5,033 nt of DNA, from contig JAPOLF010000151.1 in NCBI GenBank assembly GCA_029977305.1, positions 1 through 5,033 on the forward strand. Reading direction: 5' to 3'. The position numbers and the translations under genes were made by a program. The DNA comes from a bacterium (lineage in GTDB: Bacteria; Chloroflexota; Chloroflexia; Thermomicrobiales; UBA6265). The notes beneath the pieces are model-generated. The model saw only the letters and a program-made list of their open reading frames with translations, searched no databases and was not told the DNA's origin. Positions 1 through 5,033 of the stretch are shown in pieces. How positions within the stretch are numbered: position 1 is the stretch's first letter; each line of letters opens with the position of its first letter.

Positions 1-2
1 GC

Positions 3-707
3 AATGGAGAGGTTGCCGAGGCGTATCGGCGATTGCTGCCGGCGGCGTCGCGTCGCAAGTACTCCGACGCGCGATTGGCGCGGATGCGGTACTCGATGTC
101 GTTGGTCGTCATCTACTTCGGGACGGATCGGCAGTACCGAGGCACGGACGGCCCGAAACTCGCGCATCACGACATCATTCTCGGTCCACGATACGGTCCG
201 CTGCTGAACGACATCTTCAATCGCAAAGTGTTGGCGGATGACTTCTCGCTCTATCTGCATGTGCCCACACTGACCGACCCCTCGCTCGCGCCAGAGGGCT
301 GCGACGCGTTCTACGTGCTCTCACCGGTGCCGCACCTCGGTGCGAACGTGGACTGGGCGACCGCGGCGAAACCGTATCGCGATGCCATCATGGGATTCCT
401 CGAGCGGAACTACCTGCCGGGGCTGTCTCGTCATCTCGTGACCGAGCGGATGATCGATCCGCGGCACTTCCAGACCGACCTGAACTCGTATCTGGGCTCG
501 GCGTTCTCGGTGGAACCGATCCTGACCCAGTCCGCATGGTTCCGGCCGCACAACCGATCCGAGGAATTGCCGAACCTTTATTTCGTCGGGGCTGGGACGC
601 ATCCGGGGGCGGGTCTCCCGGGGGTGTTGTCGTCGGCGAAGATCGCGGATGACCTCATCGAGGAGAGCCTGTCGACGCCACGCGCGGTTGGCCGATCACC
701 GCGATGA
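3..707 (+). CDS. crtI: CrtI-type phytoene desaturase, C-terminal part (5' end outside window)
   Basis: This is the C-terminal 234 residues of a carotenoid-pathway FAD-dependent desaturase, which introduces conjugated double bases' carbon-carbon double bonds into phytoene on the way to lycopene, probably at the membrane surface. The frame is open from base 3, so a TTG or ATG inside the window is not the start. CrtI enzymes are usually about 490-510 residues, so roughly the first 270, including the N-terminal dinucleotide-binding motif, lie upstream. Seen in order: MSLVVIYFG near 96-122, VLSPVPHLG (315-341), QSAWFRPHN (528-554) and GAGTHPGAGLPG (588-623). The last matches the known C-terminal signature of bacterial phytoene dehydrogenases and binds FAD. 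The stop overlaps the next ATG. Related activities (neurosporene or zeta-carotene desaturase, CrtD-like) cannot be excluded without the N-terminal half, but the motif set fits CrtI best. Confidence 0.93.
   Translation, partial: NGEVAEAYRRLLPAASRRKYSDARLARMRYSMSLVVIYFGTDRQYRGTDGPKLAHHDIILGPRYGPLLNDIFNRKVLADDFSLYLHVPTLTDPSLAPEGCDAFYVLSPVPHLGANVDWATAAKPYRDAIMGFLERNYLPGLSRHLVTERMIDPRHFQTDLNSYLGSAFSVEPILTQSAWFRPHNRSEELPNLYFVGAGTHPGAGLPGVLSSAKIADDLIEESLSTPRAVGRSPR
704..707 (+). other. ATGA stop/start overlap coupling crtI to the phosphatase gene
   Basis: The four bases ATGA contain the TGA stop of the desaturase (705-707) and the ATG of the next gene (704-706). No clear Shine-Dalgarno is visible just upstream, so the downstream gene probably relies on ribosomes that have finished crtI (translational coupling). 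This supports a single transcript. Confidence 0.85.
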
Positions 708-1417
708 GCCAGTACACGATCCAGATCGGCATCGCCAAGACCGGCAAGTACGCGAGCCGCGAGAGCGGCGACACGATCGAGATGGTCGAGCGTCCTGCCG
801 GTGGCATCTCGGTCGTGGTAGTAGATGGCCAAGGATCTGGCAAGGCGGCGAAGGCGTTGAGCATGATCGTGTCGTCCCGCGCGGTGGCGATGCTGGCCGA
901 GGGGGTGCGAGACGGGGCCGTGGTGCGGGGGCTGAACGACATCCTCTTCGCCATGCGACGCGGCCAGGTGTCAGCATCCCTGGACTTGCTATCGATCGAC
1001 ACCAAGACGCAGACCTTGGTGGTGTCGCGCATGAGCGTCACCCCGGTGGTGGTGCGAGTCGGTGGGGAGTTCACCGTTTTGTCGCCGACGGAGCGCGTGC
1101 TCGGCACCCACCACCTCGCGGGACCAGAGGTGCAGACGTGGGATCTCGAGCCGGGCATGGTGGTGATCGCCTGCACCGACGGGGTCATCGGAGCCGGGCG
1201 CAAGTCTGGTGACGGGGACTTCGACGTGGTGCGGTGGCTCTATGACCAACCGGCGGATCAGTCGGCGGATGACCTCGCGGATGCCGCGCTGGGTGAGGCG
1301 CTCCGTCGCGATGCGATGAAGCCTGGGGATGACATGGCGTTGGCGGTGATCCGGGTGGTGGAAGGCGCAGCGGAGCCCGCGGTGCGCCGCGTCAGCCTCG
1401 ACCTCCCGCTGGTCTGA
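704..1417 (+). CDS. Stand-alone SpoIIE/PP2C-family serine/threonine phosphatase
   Basis: A 237-residue cytoplasmic protein consisting of one SpoIIE-type PP2C phosphatase domain and nothing else: no transmembrane segment, PAS, GAF or response-regulator domain. PP2C enzymes use two Mn2+/Mg2+ ions held by aspartates. The expected acidic positions are visible: SGD at D23, VVVVDGQGSG at D41-G42, the ACTDG motif at D159, and GDDMALAVI at D209-D210. The usual family form near D41 is DGMGHG, so DGQGSG is a variant. In size and architecture it resembles RsbX, which dephosphorylates stressosome proteins in Bacillus, more than the sensor-bearing RsbU or SpoIIE; no target is identifiable here. The start is the ATG that overlaps the crtI stop; residues from YTIQIGIAKTGKY onward look like the first strand of the fold. 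The P-loop gene follows after 4 nt. Family assignment is firm; the biological role is unknown. Confidence 0.85.
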   Translation: MSQYTIQIGIAKTGKYASRESGDTIEMVERPAGGISVVVVDGQGSGKAAKALSMIVSSRAVAMLAEGVRDGAVVRGLNDILFAMRRGQVSASLDLLSIDTKTQTLVVSRMSVTPVVVRVGGEFTVLSPTERVLGTHHLAGPEVQTWDLEPGMVVIACTDGVIGAGRKSGDGDFDVVRWLYDQPADQSADDLADAALGEALRRDAMKPGDDMALAVIRVVEGAAEPAVRRVSLDLPLV

Positions 1418-1421
1418 CACC

Positions 1422-1832
1422 ATGATTGATTCCGGCTCTGCCGCTCCCTCTCCTCCCCGTTCGGCGTCACCCCGGGTGGTGGTGGTCGGGACCTGTGCCT
1501 CCGGGAAGAGTTCGCTCGTCGCCACGCTGAAAGCGGCTGGGATTCAGGCGATGGCGGTCAGCCAAGAGCACAGCGCCGTGCGGGAGCTATGGGATCGCAC
1601 GTCACCCACGCACGTGATCTTGCTCGAGACAGATGTGGAGACCATCCGGTCTCGGCGGAGCGACCCTGCGTGGCCGGTGTGGTTGTTCGAGGAGCAATCG
1701 GCGCGGCTGGCATCAGCACGGGCACATGCGACGCTGGTGATCGATACCCGCAACCTGTCCAAGGATGAGGTGGTCGCTGCCGCGCTCTCGCACGTGACAA
1801 GCAGCCGACGGTCAGCCCCTAATTCGGACTGA
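1422..1832 (+). CDS. Small P-loop NTPase, kinase-like, substrate unknown
   Basis: A 136-residue protein with a Walker A motif GTCASGKSS (G23-S31) right after a strand VVVV (19-22), preceded by a 17-residue Pro/Ser-rich leader. Further features fit small nucleoside- or shikimate-kinase-like folds: a hydrophobic strand VILLETD (65-71) in the Walker B position, a paired arginine R78-R79 that could act as a lid residue, and VIDT (106-109) near the end, as often seen in the last strand of such kinases. A QEHSAVRELW segment (48-57) looks like a family-specific motif; it is not a shikimate-binding motif I recognise. At 136 residues it is shorter than shikimate kinase (about 170). The ATG lies 4 nt after the phosphatase stop with no clear Shine-Dalgarno, so coupling is likely. 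It may work with the phosphatase, but this is inferred from position only. The 3' end overlaps the convergent LON-domain gene. Confidence 0.72.
   Translation: MIDSGSAAPSPPRSASPRVVVVGTCASGKSSLVATLKAAGIQAMAVSQEHSAVRELWDRTSPTHVILLETDVETIRSRRSDPAWPVWLFEEQSARLASARAHATLVIDTRNLSKDEVVAAALSHVTSSRRSAPNSD
1819..1832. other. Tail-to-tail 14-bp overlap of convergent genes
   Basis: The TGA of the plus-strand P-loop gene (1830-1832) lies beyond the TAG of the minus-strand LON-domain gene (1819-1821 on the plus strand), so the last codons of each are antisense to the other. There is no intergenic space for a terminator, and I see no strong GC stem followed by a T run within about 60 bp on either side. Confidence 0.8.
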
Positions 1833-2496
1833 AGCCGCGGCCGGGGTGCGCGGAGGGTGATCCGGCGGCGCCGAGGTTCCTCAGCACGGATCGCTCGGTG
1901 CGGAGATGCGTCACGAGGTCGCCGAGCAATTGCGCCAGCGTGGTGGCTTCGAGCAGAAGTTGTCGGGAGGGAGCGGTCATCGGCAGCAATTCGGCCAGTT
2001 CCCATCCAAGCGCCTGCTGATCCTCTGGCAAATCCAGTGCGATCTCTTCCGCCCCAGTGATCGCGCGCACGTCCGAGACATAGGCTTGGAAGAGCGATGA
2101 CACCTGCACCTTGATGGCGACAATCTGTTCCTGCTCCTCGCTCGCGGTGGCAAGGTCAGGCAACCAGTCCACATCGGCGCTCGGAAAGCCAGTGGACCAG
2201 TCCGCATCGTTGAACACGAACCGGCGCGTGCCGCGGACCACGATATCGGACCGCCCGTCCGGGTACTGCCCCGAGGCAACAAGGGTCGCTGCTGTCCCGA
2301 CCTTGGCAAGTTGCGGCACCTCCGCGGTGGCAGCGACCTCGTGGCCGTGGGTGATCAGCACAATGCCAAAGGCCGGGTCGAATCCTGCCCGCTCGGCGAG
2401 GAGTCGGCGGTAGCGCTCCTCAAAAATGTGCAGCGGCAGCACCATTCCCGGGAAAAGCACGGTGTTGAGCGGGAAAAGCGGCAGCGATTTGCCCAT
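1819..2496 (-). CDS. Stand-alone LON substrate-binding-domain protein
   Basis: A 225-residue soluble protein related to the N-terminal (PUA-like) substrate-recognition domain of Lon protease (peptidase S16), without the AAA+ ATPase or Ser-Lys peptidase parts. The N-terminus carries the family hallmark LPLFPLNTVLFPGM (5-18) followed by LPLHIFEERY (20-29), and FGIVLI lies about 20 residues later. The C-terminal half is helical-looking, rich in Glu, Gln and Leu, and ends in a short Gly/Ser/Pro tail. The length is normal for the stand-alone family (about 200-225). I chose the ATG at 2496-2494 because GAGGG lies 5 nt upstream and the hallmark starts 4 residues later. The open frame continues 78 codons further upstream to 2730 but that part is Arg/Pro-rich, unlike any LON domain, and runs antisense into the next gene. 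The function of stand-alone LON proteins is poorly defined; substrate or adaptor binding is inferred. Confidence 0.87.
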   Translation of the reverse strand: MGKSLPLFPLNTVLFPGMVLPLHIFEERYRRLLAERAGFDPAFGIVLITHGHEVAATAEVPQLAKVGTAATLVASGQYPDGRSDIVVRGTRRFVFNDADWSTGFPSADVDWLPDLATASEEQEQIVAIKVQVSSLFQAYVSDVRAITGAEEIALDLPEDQQALGWELAELLPMTAPSRQLLLEATTLAQLLGDLVTHLRTERSVLRNLGAAGSPSAHPGRGFSPN

Positions 2497-2501
2497 ATTC
2501 G

Positions 2502-2507
2502 CCCTCG
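2502..2507 (-). promoter_or_regulatory. Ribosome binding site of the LON-domain gene
   Basis: Read on the minus strand, CGAGGG followed by CGAAT and then ATG. The GAGGG core pairs with the 16S anti-Shine-Dalgarno and has a 5-nt spacer to the start at 2496. It decides the start in favour of MGKSLPLF over the longer upstream extension. Confidence 0.75.
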
Positions 2508-2538
2508 AAATGTGCGTTCGCGGGAAGCAGGCCACGGT

Positions 2539-2567
2539 TTGCCGCTCGCCGCGCGCGGGACTATCAT
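2539..2567 (+). promoter_or_regulatory. Sigma70-type promoter, probably giving a leaderless mRNA
   Basis: TTGCCG (2539-2544, 4 of 6 to TTGACA), a 17-bp spacer, and TATCAT (2562-2567, 5 of 6 to TATAAT). The -10 box ends 6 bp before the ATG at 2574, so a start site 6-8 nt after the box would fall on or next to the A of the ATG. No Shine-Dalgarno is visible between the box and the ATG (ATCGCCCC-like, pyrimidine-rich). Both facts point to leaderless translation of the solute-binding protein. The alignment is by eye; the start site is inferred. Confidence 0.6.
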
Positions 2568-2573
2568 CGCCCC

Positions 2574-4247
2574 ATGAAGACACTTCACATGGTCCCACAT
2601 CGTCGTTCGCTTGTTGCCGTCCTCGCGATGGTGGCGCTCTTGTTGCCGATGGCGTGGTCCACGACGGCCGCGCAAGATGCGACCCCCGTGGCGGATGCCT
2701 GGACGGTGATCGAGGCGGAGCCTCCCACATTGATTGGCAAGCCGAGCGGTGACCAGACGCTGCACCTCGCAGGTCCGGTCGGCGATCTCGGGAGCCTTGA
2801 TCCGGCGTTCGCGCGGGACCTCACGGCCGCGTTCTTCGCGCGGCAGGTGTTCTCCGGCCTCACCGCGTTTGACGCCGAGATGAACGCGGTCCCCGCCCTC
2901 GCCGAGAAGATCGAGATCAGCCCTGATGGCACGGTGTATCGCTTCACCCTGCGCGAGGGTGCAACGTTCCATGACGGTCGGGCGGTGACGGCAGATGATG
3001 TGGTGGCATCGTTCGCACGTGCGCTGAATCCGGACACGGCTGGGGGCGATATCACCGCGCTCGGCGGTCCGACGTTCCTGTCGGACATCGTCGGATCGGA
3101 TGAGTTGATGCGGGGGGAAACCGACGTGCTCTCCGGCGCGACGGTGATCGACGACCGCACCGTGGAACTCACCTTGAAGGCGCCGCGGTCGACGTTCCTG
3201 ATGAAGCTCGCAGGTGCGCCCGCGGTGATCGTGGACACGACGCAGACATCGGATCCCGATTGGTGGCGAACGCCGAATGGCACTGGACCGTTCTGGGTCA
3301 CGGAGTGGGCGCCGGAAGACCATCTGACGATGACCAAGTTCGAGGGCTACCTGCCGAGCCCGGCGTATCTCGACACGGTGGAGTTCCGTCTCGGGCCGAT
3401 GGCCGGCAACCCGTTCAACCTTTACCAGTCGAATCAGATCGACATGACCGATCTGCCGGGCTCCTGGTTGACACGGGTGCAGGATGATCCTGAGCTTGCC
3501 AACCAGTTGCTGACGGCACCGATGCTCTCAACGAGTTACATCGCATTCCGCGACGATGTCGCACCGATGGACGACCCGGCGGTGCGCAAAGCGGTGGCGT
3601 TGGCGTTCCCGCGCGAGCAACTCGCCGAAGTCTCCTACGCGGGGTTGGCGCGCCCAGCCTACGGGCTGCTGCCGCCGGGACTGTTGGAACGCACGTGGGA
3701 GGTCACCGGGAACGAGTACGACCTCGAGGCGGCGAAGGCGGCGCTCGCGTCGTCAACCTATGCACAGAGCGGCGAACCGATCCCCCCGATTCAGGTGTTC
3801 GGGGCGGGGCCGTGGGTGGCAGAGGTGCTGCGCGAGACGGTCGGGGAGGATCTCGGGCTGGAGTTCGAGGTGATCGACGCGGACTGGCCGACGTTGATCG
3901 ACCGACTCGGCAAGCAGGACCTGCCGGCGTTCGAGCTGCTGTGGCAGGCGGATTACCCGGATCCGGAATCGTTCCTGTGGTCGCTCTTCGGGAGCGACAG
4001 CCCGGACAACTACAGCGGATACAGCAACCCGGAGTTCGATGCCCTCCTCGAGGAGGCGCGGAACACGTTGGACCCGGATGCCCGAGCAGCAATCTACGAT
4101 GAGGCGCACCAGTTGCTCATCGATGACGGCGTCGTGCTGACGATCGTGCATGACGTGCGGTACAGCATGCACAAGCCGTGGGTGAAGGGTGTCGAGATGA
4201 CGCCCCTTGGACTGCTGGACCTCTCCTCGATCTGGATCGAGCGCTGA
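2574..4247 (+). CDS. Exported family 5 ABC-transporter solute-binding protein (peptide/nickel type)
   Basis: A 557-residue extracytoplasmic solute-binding protein of the SBP_bac_5 family (DppA/OppA/NikA type), which captures peptides or other small solutes for an ABC importer. The N-terminus has a Sec-type signal: basic HRR (9-11), a hydrophobic stretch 13-27, and likely cleavage after TAA (31-33), leaving QDATPVA at the mature end. There is no lipobox cysteine, so it is not an evident lipoprotein. Family features seen: LGSLDPAFARD, FHDGRAVTADDVVASF (132-147), an NGTGPFWVTEW segment mid-protein, ADYPDPESF (459-467) and NYSGYSNPEFDALLEEA after it. Length fits the family. A second in-frame ATG at codon 6 is possible, but the promoter position favours 2574. 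No permease or ATPase genes are visible in the window; an acetyltransferase gene follows directly. Specificity cannot be told from sequence alone. Confidence 0.92.
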   Translation: MKTLHMVPHRRSLVAVLAMVALLLPMAWSTTAAQDATPVADAWTVIEAEPPTLIGKPSGDQTLHLAGPVGDLGSLDPAFARDLTAAFFARQVFSGLTAFDAEMNAVPALAEKIEISPDGTVYRFTLREGATFHDGRAVTADDVVASFARALNPDTAGGDITALGGPTFLSDIVGSDELMRGETDVLSGATVIDDRTVELTLKAPRSTFLMKLAGAPAVIVDTTQTSDPDWWRTPNGTGPFWVTEWAPEDHLTMTKFEGYLPSPAYLDTVEFRLGPMAGNPFNLYQSNQIDMTDLPGSWLTRVQDDPELANQLLTAPMLSTSYIAFRDDVAPMDDPAVRKAVALAFPREQLAEVSYAGLARPAYGLLPPGLLERTWEVTGNEYDLEAAKAALASSTYAQSGEPIPPIQVFGAGPWVAEVLRETVGEDLGLEFEVIDADWPTLIDRLGKQDLPAFELLWQADYPDPESFLWSLFGSDSPDNYSGYSNPEFDALLEEARNTLDPDARAAIYDEAHQLLIDDGVVLTIVHDVRYSMHKPWVKGVEMTPLGLLDLSSIWIER

Positions 4248-4248
4248 G

Positions 4249-5033
4249 GTGGCGGTGATCACGCGGATGCCGGGTGAACCACTCACCCCGGCACCGAACG
4301 TCGCGACGCTGACGGCGGCCGACGTCCCGCGGTTGAGACTACGGCACGCTCATCATGAACGCGAAGTGATCGATCAGGTGGAGGCGTTTCCGGGGCGGTC
4401 TGTGTGGATTCCCGAGACGCTGGAGTATCTGGTGGTCACGCCATGGCGACATCGCTATGAGATCGCCCATGTCGAAGACATGGAGGCGACTCGACACGCT
4501 GAAGCACTGACGACCGCCGCGGCCGAGCGCTGCGCCAATGCTGGAGATGCGCTCTTCCTGACGCTCGACATCTTGGAGACGCGACCGGACTCGTTCTACG
4601 AGGCAAGCGGTTTGCAGTGCATCGAGGAAATCCTGACCTACGATTTGCCGCGGCACGGACGGGCGGTTTCAGCGGCGCCGGCGCTGCGGGTGATCGAGGC
4701 GGATCCGCGGGATCCTGAGCATCTGACCGAGTTGCGACGTCTCGACCACGCGGCGTTTCCCTGGCTGTGGCAGAACAGCGACGACGAATTCCGCCATTAC
4801 CGAGGGGTGCCGGGCGTGCGAATTGGCATCGGGATGATGGGCGGGCGGGCAGTTTCGTATTTTGGCGTGACTGCATTCTCCGGCTGGGGGCATCTCGATC
4901 GGATCGCGGTGGATCCTTCCCTGCAGGGGCGCGGCATCGGGCGTGAGACTTTGGCGCGGGCGACGGAGGTACTCTTCTCGCTCGGTGCGCAGCGCGTCGG
5001 CCTGAGCACTCAATCCACGAACACGATCTCACA
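4249..5033 (+). CDS. Tandem-domain GNAT N-acetyltransferase (3' end outside window)
   Basis: An uninterrupted frame of 261 codons runs to the window edge. It encodes an acetyl-CoA-dependent acyltransferase with two GNAT-like halves. The first (about 30-135) is weak in the acetyl-CoA loop but ends with FYEASGLQC (116-124), like GNAT motif B. The second (about 140 on) has a canonical motif A: LDRIAVDPSLQGRGIGRETL (216-235), where QGRGIG (226-231) is the pyrophosphate-binding loop. The C-terminal motif B of the second half would lie beyond the window. Two-domain GNATs with one degenerate half are known, for example mycothiol synthase MshD; the substrate here is unknown. The start is uncertain: GTG 4249 (1 nt after the preceding stop), GTG 4255 and ATG 4267 are all in frame, and the GAGGTGG at 4246-4252 is not well spaced for any of them. 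Close packing suggests co-transcription with the solute-binding protein gene. Confidence 0.82.
   Translation, partial: MAVITRMPGEPLTPAPNVATLTAADVPRLRLRHAHHEREVIDQVEAFPGRSVWIPETLEYLVVTPWRHRYEIAHVEDMEATRHAEALTTAAAERCANAGDALFLTLDILETRPDSFYEASGLQCIEEILTYDLPRHGRAVSAAPALRVIEADPRDPEHLTELRRLDHAAFPWLWQNSDDEFRHYRGVPGVRIGIGMMGGRAVSYFGVTAFSGWGHLDRIAVDPSLQGRGIGRETLARATEVLFSLGAQRVGLSTQSTNTIS

Noticed and set aside
655..1525. Minus-strand open frames of about 180 codons opposite the phosphatase gene
   Set aside because: Low-complexity shadow translations with no conserved motif or ribosome binding site, while the plus-strand frame has all PP2C motifs.
1835..1853. Possible hairpin CCGCG...CGCGG just past the convergent overlap
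   Set aside because: Only a 5-bp stem with a 9-nt loop, no T run on either strand, and inside the LON-domain coding sequence; easily chance at this GC content.
2519..2560. CGCGGGA repeated at 2519-2525 and 2554-2560 in the divergent gap
   Set aside because: Seven GC-rich bases recur elsewhere in the window (for example near 2813), and the copies are direct rather than inverted, so an operator is not supported.
2355..3323. Long minus-strand open frame (about 320 codons) opposite the solute-binding gene and LON-gene start
   Set aside because: It is Arg/His-rich with no recognisable motif, lies antisense to a gene with clear family motifs, and is expected from third-position GC bias in high-GC DNA.
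3695..4102. Plus- and minus-strand open frames inside the solute-binding gene
   Set aside because: Gly/Arg/Pro-rich shadows of the real frame, which carries ADYPDPESF and downstream family features.
4436..5032. Minus-strand open frame of 198 codons at the right edge
   Set aside because: Its translation is Arg/Ser/Pro-rich and motif-free; the plus-strand frame here has a textbook GNAT motif A.
1..5033. tRNA, rRNA, CRISPR array, insertion sequence, toxin-antitoxin or phage defence genes
   Set aside because: No matching motifs, repeat arrays, terminal inverted repeats or transposase signatures were seen; coding sequence fills almost the whole window.

Overview
The window looks like ordinary chromosomal DNA from a high-GC bacterium. 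It has six protein genes, two of them cut by the window edges, and almost no non-coding space. Genes abut or overlap at four of the five junctions, and the only real intergenic gap is 77 bp. I see no rRNA, tRNA, CRISPR array, insertion sequence or phage gene. The best taxonomic guess is Chloroflexota, probably near Thermomicrobia/Sphaerobacter. This rests on the style of the lone SpoIIE-type phosphatase and its small P-loop neighbour, and on a secreted protein whose mature end starts QDATPVA. It is recollection and inference; no search was run.

Left block, plus strand, 3-1832: the C-terminal half of a CrtI-type phytoene desaturase (carotenoid synthesis), then a stand-alone SpoIIE/PP2C-type serine/threonine phosphatase, then a small P-loop NTPase or kinase of unknown substrate. 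The first junction is an ATGA overlap and the second has a 4-nt gap, so the three genes look co-transcribed and translationally coupled. The phosphatase and P-loop protein could be a signalling or regulatory pair, but nothing in the sequence fixes their targets.

Middle, minus strand, 1819-2496: a stand-alone LON substrate-binding-domain protein (relative of the N-domain of Lon protease, without ATPase or peptidase). Its 3' end overlaps the 3' end of the P-loop gene by 14 bp, tail to tail. A clear GAGGG ribosome binding site sets its start at 2496.

Right block, plus strand, 2574-5033: a divergent promoter with a good -10 box sits so close to the next ATG that the mRNA is probably leaderless. 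It drives an exported family 5 (peptide/nickel-type) ABC-transporter solute-binding protein. A tandem-domain GNAT acetyltransferase follows within a base or so of the stop codon and runs off the right edge.

I do not see a convincing new multi-gene system. The items most worth a second look are the crtI/phosphatase/P-loop operon, the unassigned P-loop family, and the probably leaderless promoter facing a Shine-Dalgarno gene.
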